A DNA stretch of 64,000 nucleotides from contig CM057000.1 of the NCBI GenBank assembly GCA_029891345.1, positions 122,931,838 to 122,995,837 on the forward strand, written 5' to 3'. The notes under the pieces are model-generated. The model worked only from the letters and a program-made list of their open reading frames with translations, was not told where the DNA came from and made no database searches. Positions 47,025 to 60,174 of this stretch are shown here, one piece after another (position 1 is the first letter of the stretch; every line of letters begins with the position of its first letter). Made by a program: the position numbers and the translations under genes. This DNA is from Dryococelus australis (taxonomy: Eukaryota > Arthropoda > Insecta > Phasmatodea > Phasmatidae).

Positions 47025-49140
47025 TCATGCCTAAAAGGTTGATCCCAGCTCAGCAGACAGTTACAGATACGTGGATAAATTATTAAACTTGCACCACCCA
47101 CTCAAAAGCAGACATGCGGTCATCCACTCCCGCCTGAGAAATTTTATTATCCACCGAGCCATCGACACACTGGAGCAAGAGAAGCTAGTTCGAAAGGATG
47201 CTGCAGGAGGGCAGCAGCCTTCGCACAATATTGTCACTAGTACCGCCAGTCTCGTGGAGAGGCGATACATATGTTCACAGCCTCTATAACGGGATATAAA
47301 TGGTGGTGTAGCCCACAACCCCAATTTAAACAACTTCTGTGAGGCGAGGCTAGCTATCCCTGCACCTCTCAGGCAGCCTACAAGAAGATAACCTTTGTAT
47401 ATAAGGAGGTGCCAAAATGCAGCTAGACAGTTCCGTCGGCTCTCCGACCTGAGTAAGGTCGACGGGCCCCAGTGCATAAGACACTCCAGCTGGGGCACAG
47501 TGAACAACCAACAGGGAAGTGGCTGCCACCCTGTTCAAGGAGACTGTACAAGCTCTCCCTATCTCAAACCAGGGTTGTGCTCTCTCTAGACCTCTTATGC
47601 CAAGGAAGCACATGGAGAAAACCCTTCCAGAAAATCGAAGGTCTCTAACAACACCAACACCATCCTCATTCAAAGATGCCTTCAACAGACAGAGGTATCA
47701 CGACGCCCTCACCTGTTCCACTTATCCACGAGTTCAATCCTTCAAACTTCACGGTAGAAGGTTGTGCCATCGTGCCATCGTCCCTTCTGGACTGCCACCC
47801 CTCAAATAGTAAATAAAATTGTGACTTAGAAATTTGAACTCAGTTTTGTTTACACCTGCATGTTTGCCTACACCTGCCATAAAATTTAAATTTCTATGAA
47901 ATTTAAATTATTTTATTTTTATTCTCATGTAAAGAACTATGCATCTCCTTGTGTTTCAGACGTATTGAATAAATACACTTGTGTTCGAAATTGAATCTCC
48001 TAGTTCTTTTTTTTTTCCACAGCTCATGCTTTATTAATTAATTGGAATTTTAAATTGTTGGCAATCATTATATAATATGGCTCTTTATTAAAGTGACCAC
48101 TACTGGTTAGACACGTGCAGGCCAAACTGGCTTAGGTATCCTGGCACCTGAACAAGGCTATAGTCTGAATAAGACATGGGATCACCAGAGTATTGTCCGG
48201 AGCGTCCAAGCCTCTTTAGGGGGATCCATTCTCGACTATACAGACTTCTAATGCTCATTACCTCAGTTAATCTGCAGAAGACTGAATCCAGGAGGGCTTG
48301 AGTGACTCTGGGTAAATCGAGAGTGCGCCATTTTATCGGATTTTAAATTTGTCACAGTGAGTCAGTTGTATCACATATTGTACATCAGTTGTAGTAATGC
48401 CACGTAAGAGTGGAGGACATAATCGCCAAATCCGTCATTTAGCCCAACCAGCATTACAGAGAAAATCAAATACACTAACAAATAACGTAAATCTATTAAC
48501 TTCTATCGAAATACCACAGAATCCACCTCATATTGAACACAATAGTGAGTCGCGTAAAGAACCACTCCCTATAACTGAAGATTGCAGTTCCTACATGGAC
48601 CACCTGTTGGGGATATATTGGCCTTGGCACAACCAAGAATCCACCTTGGCCGTATACAGTCCCAAGTGAACCAGTAATTACGTGTAAAGTTCACACAGCT
48701 GCTGGGAAACTAATATTTGTTCACGTACCTCCAAAACCAGCGGTTTCGCATAGAGTAGTGACCATTACCCCCGATTTCGTCCCCAAGAGGAAACCAACTA
48801 GGCCAGTCCCTTACAAGCGCAGGGGAAGCTCACAAGAAACTGAATAGTTGTTAACTGGGAGGATTCATCTCATTATCATTTCATGGTTTTATCATTTTTA
48901 TTATCCCCCTTACCTTATGACAGCTGGCATCAGGCATTTTGACAACCTTCAACATAAGCCAGACCAAACTCCCTGGGAGGGAAGTTTATGTGGCCAAGCT
49001 CGCCCTGGGGTTTGATTTCCCTCCTCCAGTTAAAACTCCTCTGCCTAAACAGTGTCACCCCAAATCTCCCAAAGTGGGCAGATCCGCGACCCCACCAGGC
49101 AACCCTAATAAGTCCGATGACACTTCCGGAGGACACTCGC
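47025..49140 (+). mobile_element. LTR element fossil, family C copy 2
   Basis: The LTR spans about 47025-48010, with TATATAAGG near 47399, TTTGCCTACACCTGCC near 47865 and AATAAA near 47969. Leader follows to 48396. A 90-residue frame at 48397-48669 then starts MPRKSGGHNRQIRHLAQPAL and ends with LLGIYWPWHNQES, related to the frame at 9175-9495. The GACAGCTGGCATC block at 48921 and a CTCGCCCTGGGGTTTGATTT string match 9735-9830. No pol is seen; it is a degenerate relic. Confidence 0.6.
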
Positions 49141-49439
49141 TCAACTAGTAGTAGAGGAGGAAATCAGCGCTCATACGTACTGGTTATCTTCTGCAAAGCA
49201 GAACATGTTACAATAAAATTATAGATTATAAGTCAGTACTATTAAAGCTGTGGTCCCATGTTGGGTGCCATGAAAACCCTTGACACGCCATTGGCTGAGA
49301 GGGGTCATCACAGTCTAGCAAAGTTTTATCGTGCAGGTCAGACACGAGCGAGTTTATATTACTGACCTTATTGCAGACTAATTGAGCCTCTACCAGTACA
49401 CAAAGTCGGGCACGTTGCCTGGCGGAAAGATATGAAGTC
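49141..49439. other. Unassigned
   Basis: Between two LTR-type fossils on opposite strands; nothing recognised. Confidence 0.35.
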
Positions 49440-50280
49440 ATTGGGGTTTCGACGGTCTAGCGGAGGGGTCGGCAAACTGCCACTGGTTTACCTGTGCTTA
49501 CTGGGATCTGGGGTGGCTCCTTGATCTGCTACTGGTGTAACAGCTGGAGTTGAGTTGGGTCCGTGGAGGGCTACTGGCCCGGCTGCACTGTAATCAGGGG
49601 TTGGCGAGTCCCAGCAGTACCTAACGTCCCTGGCAGATGTCAGTGATCACTGGGTGAAGTCGGCCGGTGGTCTTGATGGGAGGCTGGAATAAAGTGTGGG
49701 AGGGAGTTGGGAGGTGAGGCCTCTCAAGCTGGCGGGCGGCTTGAGCTCGTGCCTGTTAGGTTACACTGCAAAGTGCAGCTGCAGCTGGAACTGGGTGGCA
49801 GCTCCCGTTGGCATCTGTTGTAGTAGTTGCTTTTCTATTGTGCCACCTGGTAACACTTCGTTGGGTGTATGGCATAAGGCAGGTAAGACAGACAGTCTCC
49901 AGAGAGGCAAGCAGGCGACGAAGTTCCCTTATTATGTGTAACAAAGCAATAGCTGAACTGATTAGTCTCACCCTGTGCTCCTCTAACCGGTGACACGAGG
50001 CGCTATAGTTATAGTGTGTTGGATGTCCTCTGGGTGATAGATGACAGAGGGTGTGCATCCAAATGAGGGCAGATCTCCAGACCCAGTATGTCACTCCCTC
50101 CTGCAAAGGGACAGCTCGGTGGACGGAGCGTGGATCAACTCGACTAGCGGTCTGATGAGACTTGAAATGACTTACTAGTGGCTGGGACTCTACATTGCTG
50201 CACACTAGGTGTACAGTACAGGTGGCTGTCGACTGTGTGGATTTTCGACATACGTGCACCCAATGAAAGGAGCCCGCAGC
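49440..50280 (-). mobile_element. Internal sequence of a family B-like LTR fossil
   Basis: It matches 17560-18020 in order: AATAAAG.GKGGGA, GGTGAGGCCTCTC, GAGCTCGTKCCYG, a TGCAAAGTGCAG block and GCAAGCAGGCGACGAAG. It has no LTR of its own attached and abuts the internal end of the family A copy at 50370. It is a relic fragment. Confidence 0.5.
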
Positions 50281-50369
50281 CTTGTTTTGCTCTGGCGGGT
50301 CATCGTCTACTGAGGAAGGAACAAACTCCCTAGAAAATAGTACTCAAGAGGTTGACGCGTGTCCGATAG

Positions 50370-51986
50370 TTAAGGTTGAATCACGATCGTGTGGCTTTGG
50401 TTGCAGTTAGGTTGGTTGTGCGTGCAGGTTTGAGTTAGGCTTAATGACGGCTGGATATAGCAGTCGGGGGTGTACGTAGTGGTGCTGATAGAAATAGCTG
50501 GGTTGACGGCAGTCGTCGTAGATGGTGTCAATGAACAAAGTATGGCGGCACAATCTCGTTCGGCTCGTCGACTAGTTGAAATCGGGGTTAGACCAGCCAG
50601 CTGTCTGGCAGCAAATTGCACAACTCTTTGCTCCTCTCTCCTGGCGCTATGCCTCACCTAGAATGGCATCAAGTGGTGTAATTACGGAGAACTCGAAATA
50701 AGCACCACGGTCACGGGTATCCCTAACTTAGTTTTACCTGGCGACGGTTTACCAACGCGAGCTCCGGTGCTTCAGAAGATCCCCCACGGTTGCGGGCTGA
50801 TCAAAAGCGTTGGAGCCGTGTGGGTTGCCAAGACTATCTCTGGGTGTGAGTTTCCCAAACAAGACCACCCAGGTACTCTGGTAGGGGTGCAACTAGATGT
50901 ACCGTCTCTCCCTGATTGTGAAGTGTTGCTAGTGGTCGTGGCTAGTCTATTCTATTCTACCAGTACCTGTATACATGGTAGGAATAGAATAGCTGGTCGT
51001 CTAATGGGCATATTTTGAACTTGGAGTCACCTAAGGGGGTCTCCAGTTGTAGCTAATTGCGGAAATAAGAATACTTTCCCAGCGCCGGTCGGAGGTGAAT
51101 TCGAGGTTCTCTCCAGTAATTGGTGACAGATTACACTATGAATGAGACTTGAGGGTAAGAGAAACAAAGCTGTATTTATTAAAGACTTATTAAACACTGT
51201 GACATGTTCTCTCCTGCCAGGCAGACCGGTGGTTGGAAGTAATTCTACGGAATCCAGGTGCAGATGACCTGGTCCTAAGCTAAGTGGGGAAGATACGTGA
51301 AAAACTGTTGAAGATTACTTAAATACAAACCTAACTCTATATAGGGTGTGTCTGTACAAGACAAAGAAAGAATTACGTTTAGAATGTATTATGTACGGAA
51401 AGTTTCTGGTAGCTATTGGTGTTGCTGGAGCAGGGCTGCAGAGCTATAACGGCAATATCAATGGTGGCAGCCTCTGGTGGATGCTGAAGACTGTTAAGTC
51501 GTCGGCGAAAGCCTCTGAAAGGGTGTGTGGAAAGGCTCGTAGTAGTCTAGACTCCAGCACCCAGGAGCTCGGAGAAGACTGCAGGAACAACTCACGAGGG
51601 CCGCCATGCACTGCCTTATATAGCGAAGCAACACGTGTTGTGGCGGTCACGGAGGAGGGCGTGTGACGTCCCTCAGGTGCTAGGCCGGAGTGGGGTAGCA
51701 CCCTCTGGTCATCTCTCGGCCTTCGTGTATCCTCAGTGGTGCTCGTGTATGGCCCAAGGCGGCTGATGGATTGTAGGCTCTCAGCATGGTGAAGAGGGGG
51801 GGTGATGCGCCGCTATCTTTCACAAACCCCTCGTATCCACATGTCCGACCCCCCTCCACGATTGTAGCAGACCGGTACTTCCGTGTACAAAATGGCACTG
51901 GGTTTGAATCACACGTGTGTAAAAGTGTACACTAGGGTTGCAGTGAGATGAGTCGTAATCATTTATGGTAACTGGTGTAAGCGGCA
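50370..51986 (-). mobile_element. LTR element fossil, family A copy 6 with short basic ORF
   Basis: The minus-strand LTR runs from the TGCCGC end at 51986 to about 51150. It has a G-rich tract (C-rich on the sense strand) near 51795, CCAGGTGCAGATGACCTGG at 51254-51272 and TAATAAA-type signals near 51190. The leader leads to a 95-residue frame at 50657-50370, starting MRHSARREEQRVVQFAARQL with RRAERDCAAIL. It is related to 6779-6468 and 28012-28329. No pol is seen. Its LTR contains the left breakpoint (51402) of the tandem duplication. Confidence 0.65.
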
Positions 51987-51999
51987 TGCATCAAGGTTT

Positions 52000-52860
52000 A
52001 AGAGAAATTCGAATTTATTCGATCTGGAATTAAAATACTACCTCCTATTTGATGCTGAGCAGAAGTTAGACTACGTGGATGCAGATGAAGGAGACCTGGT
52101 CCTAAACTGAACAAGGTAATCCGGCTATGTAGCTATGAAAATAACTGACCCTAACTTATTCTAACCATTGTCCAGAAGGGACTGTTGAAGGCAGAGGAAG
52201 TATGGTGGTGTGTCCAGAAGGGACCTTCATAGGCCACAACCAGAGGGGGTAGCGGTGGTGTCAACACTGCCAGAGGGGACAGTGCAGTTGCCATCCCAGC
52301 AAGTGTAGGCAAGGCACGAAGTGTTGAAGGCATCTTCGAGGGCTACTGGAGCAGTGTTGAAGAGCTTCTAAAAGGACTTCTGGAAGGTTGCTGGTGAAGT
52401 CGCTGAAGAGCTTCTGGTAGGTCACTAGGACTTTGAGGGTGGCAGAGATCTACAGTACACATGAGAACAACTGGCATTTCTGGGCTGCACACTGACTTAT
52501 GTACTACCTGTCTGCGGGCCCTCCAAAACACGGGGTGCAGTGGGGTGATGAACTTGGCCTCCAGAGCAAAGCTGTCTGCTAGAGCTGTCTTCTATAGCCA
52601 CGTCATAACTTGGTCTGACGGCGGAACTAAGTGATCTTGGGAAGGTGGTCTCTGCCGCTCGGCTGGTAGTACAATAACACTTCGGGGAGTTTGACATGAT
52701 GTTTGACTTTGGGTGAACAGTACAAGTTAACGTGTGTGTAATAGCCCCTGCGACAAGGGGCGTATCCTGTAGGCACTCAAGAAGCTAGCAGTATTGTTCC
52801 AACCCCCCTGGGGTAACGTGAAAGCACATTCATATGAGACAAAGTCATGTGTAGTATAGT
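52000..52860 (-). mobile_element. LTR fossil, family B copy 2
   Basis: Minus-strand LTR with the TAGGAGGTAG box near 52042, a diverged AGATGAAGGAGACCTGGTCC block near 52080 and an ATGAGACAAAGTC end matching 19155-19167. It directly abuts the family A LTR at 51986. It is a solo relic and is copied at 61420-62300. Confidence 0.6.
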
Positions 52861-53333
52861 CAGGATGTGTGTCACGTATCAACTGGTAACAACATATTTT
52901 CTAGCAAACCGTAAATAAACTGTGTTGTTGCTATTTGCATTTTCACAGCAGAGTTTTTATGATAATTTTGGTGATACATAATCTGTTTCATCTGAAGTTC
53001 TGAGGAATAATTTTAATGTAAACACATTTATCTTTTAAAATATTGTTTCAAGAATGAACGTAAACAGTAAATTGTTTCGTCAGGTACCACATCTTGGGCA
53101 GAATCACAGTTCAGTTTTTATGCTAGTTTCGATGGCAATTTGTATAGTAGCTGCAGTTCTGAGGAATAATTTTTGCCTTAACACACCAACTTTTTAGAAT
53201 ATTGTTTGCTGAATGAATGTTGTCTTATTTTCTAGCAAATGGTAAACAAAGCTATTCATTATGTGCCACATCTTTGACAGGTTCACAACGTTCTAAATGC
53301 TATTTCTAACAGTATAGGCTATTATATATTATA

Positions 53334-54022
53334 GACTGTTCATGGTAAAGTGAACACTTTTGAGGCCCTAGTTCCTTTTTCCTTTTAGCCATATTTTATC
53401 CATTAACAGCCTTTTTAAATACATAAATATTGCCATGTAATAAATAAACACTAAGAATTTAAAGACCAAAACTAAAATAAAATATATTTACTGACTATTA
53501 TTCCAAATGAGAGTGCTTTCAAAAGTGCTCACTTTGCTGTAACTAGCCTATAAGATTTAAGTGCCCAGCTGAATTTTTCCATTTTAGGCAATTCCTATCT
53601 CCCCTCCATTTTTTAGAGGCCGCGGTGGCTGAGCGTTAGCATGTTCACCTCCCACCAAGGCGAACCGGGTACAATCCCCGGCCAGTTCACCAGATTTCTT
53701 CATGTGAGAATCGTGCTGGATAATGATGCAGTTTGGCTGGTTTTCTCTGGGAATCCCCGTTTCCCCCCACCCTTCCATTCAGGCATCGCTCCACACCCAC
53801 CTCAATAACCTTCATCAGATCTCAAGATCCACCCGTTCAGAGCGGCCTAAATCACTTCACTCCCTCCTCCATTTTTTATATAAACACTGCCATGTGACTA
53901 ACAAATACCTTTAATGACTTTCAAAAGTCAGCATCTGATGTTGCACTATAATATATTTATTAGTGATTAATGCCTGTTCGGAGGACCTTAAAAGAAAAGT
54001 TTTCACTTTACCGTGAATAGTC
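53334..54022. mobile_element. MITE with GACTGTTCATGGTAAAGTGA termini
   Basis: Left end GACTGTTCATGGTAAAGTGA and right end, read inward, GACTATTCACGGTAAAGTGA form a terminal inverted repeat of about 28 bp. Without the SINE inserted at 53616 it would be about 430 bp. The interior is AT-rich and non-coding. The same unit occurs in the second duplication copy. Confidence 0.75.
53616..53866 (+). mobile_element. tRNA-derived SINE with 12-bp target duplication
   Basis: The head GAGGCCGCGGTGGCTGAGCG is followed by an A box (TGGCTGAGCGTT) and, about 40 bases on, a B box (GGTACAATCCC), as in a tRNA-related pol III promoter. A body of about 170 bp of unknown origin follows. The element is flanked by identical CTCCATTTTTTA on both sides (53604-53615 and 53867-53878), so it inserted recently. 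It lies inside the MITE. Confidence 0.85.
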
Positions 54023-54952
54023 TGGCACTGTTTTCATGTTGATTACGATGGTAATCTGTGTCTGTATCTCTATTTATGGGGCATGTTAAGCCACAATACA
54101 GCTGTCTCTTCAATACGTAAATTTAATTAATAAACGTGTTATTTTCTTTTGTAAAACGCTGCTACGTCAATTGCCACCTGAACTACATTATTCAGAAGCT
54201 AGAATTTTCGAGCCTGAAAATATTGAGCCAAACTCAAGCTGCAAGCAGGTATTTGACTCTAGCTTGATTTTCAAAATCTCTAATCTTCAATAGACAATGC
54301 ACTAGACTGAAGTATGCAGCAAAGGAACAAGAGAAGAAATGTTTAAACACATCACAATTCACACTTACACCCTGCGACAAACACTATAACCAACGACCAT
54401 CGCTACAGCAGTATAATAGCGCAACCACAAACACTTTGTGGTCTAATATTTTAAACTATGGTTGCATAAATCACCAGGCACGAGCTGCATTATGAGCTAT
54501 TTACACTCTTCCAATGCATAAATAAATGTCATCCTTATAAGTTACAAATTTACTTTGATTTTAAATAGCACACAACCACAATCCAGGTACATGAAACCAA
54601 AGCAATAAATAAGGATTGTAACACTACCACATGAAATAAAAGTCTCAAATACTGCAACAAAGAACACAAGCTTATGTGAACCGTGTAAAACATAAAAACT
54701 GATACACTAAGTTCTAAAGACAGGTGTCTGTGTGACCCGGTGTAGTCGTGGGTTGTTATCTCCACACACACGATCATTCTCAAGCCACAAGTTCTGCTCT
54801 AGGAGGGACGTATCAACCAGTACACGAAGTGGTAGCACTGATTTTCTTAACCCTCCACTACAACCATACACTCTAACATAATGCAACACACAACATCAGT
54901 GTTTTATACTCCATGCCTTTACTAATCAGATTGAAATACATTAATTAAAATA

Positions 54953-56410
54953 CAGTCGACTCCCTATCTATCGATATTCAGGGGACTGCCAAAAAATTTC
55001 CATATATGCGGGATTTCAGTGGATGAGGTTTCTGACATGTAGATCCATCAATAAAATGCAACTTGACGCATGACGTCTTTCTAACAATGGAGATTTTAAC
55101 GACTTCCGCTCCATCCCTAGGTCAGTTGTTGCAGAGCTGGAAGTTAACTTTATCCTGTTAATATGCGAGATTATACAGTCTGCTTTGCAGGCTGTTTTGG
55201 AAAATGTCTGTCTTTTAAAGAAATTAGTTATATTTTACTGCAAAGAAAACTTGAATTTTTAAGACAGAAATGAGTAAATAAGGCGATAATTTATTTCTTC
55301 ACTGCCTTTAGTAATTAATCATTCAAAACCACGTCCTCTGATATTCCATCGTGAGTTACACTGCACTCGGATCAGTGCTTACCTACCCATTATTAGATGG
55401 CAAAAGGTGTCGAATAGGCCCTTACATTGGATCAGTTTATTCAAAAGATGCATGACTATTGAAATCAATTAATATCAATCCTAAGATTTCCCTGCAAGAA
55501 GTTGCTGAAAATACGCTTATAAAAACACGTCACTCTATATTCAAACAAATTTTGGTGAAAAGGGAAGGTCAAGAATATACTTCTGGGCATATAATTTTAT
55601 TTGCGAAGATGCTGCCCCTTGAGTTAAATAAATATTATGTTTTAAAATCATGTTGATTTTACGCCAGATACAATAAAACACCAATCGTACAGGAAAAAGA
55701 TACCTTTAATCACAAAAGAAAACATCTTCACAAATAATAATTCCTAGTTAAAATGTTTTGTTTAATATTTTCAGGCGAAACCATTTGCTTTGAAATACAA
55801 GTGATGATAGATGCAACTATTTTGAGCAACAGATAATCTTGATAAAATTTCTACGTTCCCCAGGTGCACTTTATTGGCTTTGTGGTTGGCGTGTGAAGAC
55901 TAGCTCGCATGTCCGAGAGGGAGAGGATGTACTTATTCTTTTGCTGGACAACAGCTTCCCCTCTCGATTGCATGTAAGAGGAGGAAGGAAGGTTGGTGGC
56001 TAAGAGACAGGAGGGTAGGGAGAGAGGACGCTAAGTCGCCATGCTGGTTGCTAGGTAATCACTTCCCCACTCGTCAGGCGTATAAGGGGAAGTAGCATGC
56101 CAGACGCACATCGCTCCATGCCGCAGACAGACATTGCACCACAGAGCAGTGATAAAACGGCGGTGCACGTGACATATTTCGCATCCAGTTACTAAACGTT
56201 TGCATAAACAACCAGCTTAAAAATGATAGTTGCGAGAAATCTCAGGTGATGGGACCTGAAATAAACTTTGATCGACGTAACAGGTGATAAATGAAAAAAC
56301 TGGTTATATTAACAATATTTAAATAGGAATTTCGCCGGGACTTAAAAAAAAAATTGTGGGTGGATGCAATTTGTCAGTACATGCGATAATAATACTTTGA
56401 GAGTCGACTG
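54953..56410. mobile_element. Pogo/Tigger-like DNA transposon, 1458 bp
   Basis: The termini are CAGTCGACTCCCTATCTATC at the left and CAGTCGACTCTCAAAGTATT read inward from the right, each flanked by TA. CAGTCGACTC is a well-known start of Tigger-type elements. A 65-codon frame at 55459-55656 has no similarity I recognise to a pogo transposase. It is probably non-autonomous. Confidence 0.75.
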
Positions 56411-56412
56411 TA

Positions 56413-57719
56413 GATTAACACATGGCAGTAGCAAAACAGTTAAAAATTTGGAGACTTACTGAATTTGATTTGGTGACTTATGCGTCTTTGAAAAATAACA
56501 CACTCAAACTTTGTTCACAATGTACCAATTTCATACAGACACATTGTTCATAAAGACAAAATTTTTGGGAACTGTGAAAAGAAAAAATTTCAAAATAAAA
56601 TTTTTTTGGAAAACATTTATTAAAACGCATTTGAAAGTTGCAACATTTAAAAACAATACTGGTTGTATGGACTCTAACCTCACATAATGAAACACATCGA
56701 AGTGGATGGGGGTGGGGGGGACCCACTAGAATTACACGAGCAAGGTTGTTGACCTGTCAGCTGTTCTACTGTGCTGCCTCCATTAGTATAGTTCTCTTTT
56801 GTATGCTGTATTTGTCTGCACAGATGCGTAAGCACAGCATGGCTCATTCCACACCTTGCCCCATGGCAGCAACACCAGCAAATGTAATCATTAATGTGTA
56901 CTGTACCGTGCAAAAAAAACTGCCTTCCACAGTCTCTTTTTTACTTCACCTGTTCCACCCATCTTGGTCCTATTATTTCTTGTTTTTGACAGTCTAGTGC
57001 TATTACAATTTAGATTTTTGGCTTTTCTTCACTAACTACGATTTGAATTTCGGTTGTAATTTTTTGAATATCTGTTTAATGACAACTTCATTGTGCTATT
57101 TCAATTGGATTTTGATTTTTGACACATTTTTTTTTAAATTTATTTTGCTAGAGTTGTTGACAACGTACCCTACATTTTGGAAATATTTTTTTGATTGCAA
57201 TCCTAACATGAGTGAAAGCAAGAGGCAGGCTATCCCACTAGTGAAAAAATATAAAATTATACATACAGGAGATGGATACAGGCACACATTCACAATTTTT
57301 TTATAAATGTCCTCGCTTCCCTTTCCATACGTCATGTAATGTCGCTGCTGGGTGTTAACGCTGACGTGTGTTGCCCTAGAGAACTACAGGCACTGTCAAT
57401 GTGGTTTATGTGCGTTAGATAAGGCGCGCTTTGGTTATATCTAAGAGTTATTCTTTTGGGTTAGGTTTTTGACTTGCTACTCGTACTGGTTGGGTCGGTT
57501 GGCGACTGGGTACAAAGTAAACCACTGCTGGAACTACGATATGTCTGGTTGGAGCACTGGCTCGCTTTGGTATACCCGTCTTACCAGGAATTGCTTCGGT
57601 CACTGCAGCGGAAGCTGTTGCTGGCTGACTGGAACTGGCAACTCTTGAAGAGGAGTGGGGTGTGGTTGTACTGTGCTGACCAACACAGTACTGTTGTCTA
57701 CTCTGTACCGGACTTCTGT
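56413..57719. other. Unassigned, partly LTR-element internal sequence
   Basis: 56413-57400 is AT-rich and unrecognised. From about 57470 a GC-richer stretch (ACTGGAACTGGCAACTCTTG and neighbours) resembles the internal sequence at 49560-49800 and may belong to the LTR fossil at 57720-59190. Confidence 0.35.
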
Positions 57720-59190
57720 GCCCACTAACAGAATAAGGACAATGGGATGGTATTGTGGACTATGTGATGAATGTGTGTAGGGAAATAAACGTAGATACTG
57801 GAGAGTCCCTCTCCAATTGACGGGCGGTCAGCTCTCTCCCATTCGGCTTGTCCGAGAAGTACAGCAGGGTCAGATACACACACTAGCTTGGTAACGGTAC
57901 AGGCCACCTTTTGCTGCTCCCAATGTGAGCCGTGCCCTTTTCCAAATGGCATAGAGGTCTTGACCCTAAGTACACTCATAATCAACGTGAACTCGAGACA
58001 GTTCCCTAGCGAAGTGTAAAGCCAATAGTGATTGACAGCACGAGCTCAGTGCTATAATCTGTTCTGCCACTGGCGTGCAAACCAAGGGTGGTAAACCGTG
58101 TGGTCCGTCTTCCTACCACTGTTAAGTGAGGTCGCAACAGGGGTTAGGCCTTCAGTCCCAGGCAAATACTCCTTCCAAAACCATAAGCACTCCAGTAGCA
58201 GTACAACCTGAGGTGACTGTGTCACCCCTCTTGGATGAGTTACTGGTGGCTGGGGCTCAACTGTCCTATCCACTGTGCGTGTGTGTGCGTATGTGCACAC
58301 ATGTGTGTGTGTGTGTGCGCGCGTGCATGTGTGTCTGATGGACAGACTCCTGAACGGAATCTGGAATCTGCAGTCCTACTCTATGGTTCGTACTTCATTT
58401 CTGTAGCAACATCCTGTATCGGTTGACGTACGGTAAATATAATTTCTAGTGGTCATAGGAAATACCTATTGAATAGAAATCCTCAGTGAAGGGAACAAAA
58501 TGTATTTATCTGGAATAATAAATACAGTGACACGTGCTACCTCCTACACAAGCAGTATGTGATATGGATGTAACCTACGATAAACAAGTGTAGGCGACCT
58601 GCTCCTAGACTAACCACGATTGCAAATGACTTTAACGGCTATGAAAATAACTCTGTCGCAACTGCTCTAACCAAATGGAATCCAGAAGAGACTTCATTAA
58701 AAAGGGACCACTACTTTTAAGGGCAGTGGGTGTTGTTACATACCTCTACCAGTAAGTTGACACGGCTGCTGAATCAAGAGGAACAGCAGCGGAAGGTGTG
58801 ATGGTGTCTGCAAGCTTTACTGAAGGAGTGTGTCTGTGAGATGCTGCTAAGAGGTAGACGTCAATGGAGCTTCTGATAGTTCGTGGTAGAGGCCGCAGAA
58901 GCCTCTGGTGGCTGCTGAAGACTTGGTAGCAGTAAAGAGCCCCAGAGTATTGAGGCGAGCTACTGGAGAAGGAAATAACTCTCGAGCCGGGGCGTGCACT
59001 GCATTATAGTCCACTGGACAGGTGAATGGTGGGCTAGGGTGGGAAGCGTGACGCTGCCTCATGAAGTCCCTCTAATGTGAGACCGGGGTGGGAGAATCTA
59101 CCTTTACTCGGCACTTGGCTTTGTACATTCTCGGCCGCGCTTGGCTTGTCCCAAGGCATCTAACGGCTTGCTGAGTCTCAGAGCGAACCA
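57720..59190 (-). mobile_element. LTR element fossil, family A-like copy 8
   Basis: The minus-strand LTR runs from about 59190 to about 58495. It has the TAGGAGGTAGCACG box near 58545, ACAAGTGTAGGCGACCTGCTCC near 58590 and AATAAA-type signals near 58525. Leader runs down to about 57720. No gag-like frame is obvious. It is a relic, joined head to head with the LTR piece that follows. Confidence 0.55.
58274..58332. repeat. (TG)n-rich microsatellite
   Basis: GTGTGT and GCGCGT repeats over about 60 bases, inside the LTR element leader. Confidence 0.9.
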
Positions 59191-59660
59191 GGTGAGGGGG
59201 GGGGGGGGGACGGCACCAGAGGCACACACTTCACCAGTAACCACAGGCAGCCACCCTGCAGATTCTGCCGCTGCTGGTATACATCACTATCCAGAGGCTC
59301 CAGAAGACGTCGCCCTGCTTCTACCACCCAGCTTCTGGCAAACCTCCAGCAATTTCCTTGGTAGCAGGTACGCTGACGTATCTCTCATAACTCACCAGAT
59401 GGTGTGATTACCTCAATTACCCTTCTGGTAATTTAAATGTGATAGGTTCCTTGAGATCACATCACGAATAGTGAAACGCCCTAGTTATTCTTAACTTCAG
59501 ATCTTACAAGCTATTACACCTAACTCTTGTCTAGGTCGCCTTCACCTGGTTTAAAGATAGATTCGGCTTCCGTAGCTTACCTTTTTATTTACTTAGGAGT
59601 TAGTGTGGCATCATTGTATTTTCCTTATTGCGTATAGTAAAATATGATATTTTACCATAT
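59191..59660 (+). mobile_element. LTR fossil, plus-oriented fragment
   Basis: It begins at a G run (about 59197-59209) and carries CTAGGTCGCCTTCACCTGG near 59531, then an AT-rich end. Upstream promoter sequence is missing. It faces the minus-oriented LTR ending at 59190. Confidence 0.45.
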
Positions 59661-60174
59661 TCTTGTGTCATTTAACATAACTTGCAAAACCCCAACGCAT
59701 GATGCATTCCGGCACTTCTAAGTACCCTCTTCATGACCAACTTTGCTCCATCTTAAGCAGCAATCATCCAATGGGCAAGTCAACTCCAAGTAAAAAACAG
59801 TAATGGAGGCGGGACACGTAGACCCATCAAAATTGACGGAGCTTCAACACAACCATTAACCACGTGATCCACGCTGTTATTGTTTGCCAAATCTCTACAA
59901 GAAGCAGTCGCATTAATGCCCCTCCCTGAAGAAGCGACCATTTCCACTTTGTCGCTCCCGCTAAGAAAGCCCGCAAGGTTTGAACTTCATGCCGCTGAAG
60001 GGAAACAGTCTGAAAAGCAGAAACTCCACGAGCGTATGAGGGCAAGATATGTTATCGCCTCGTGCTGAGCGCCATTTCAGATAAGGATCCAGGAACCCAT
60101 GTGTGATGTCATAAGCTCTACCCCCGAGAGGAGGGGTTAGTTCCACCGCACATCTCCAAGAGTCAATCAACTGG
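59661..60174. other. Unassigned, probably LTR upstream part
   Basis: No gene is recognised; it may be the 5' part (U3) of the LTR that follows. Confidence 0.3.
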
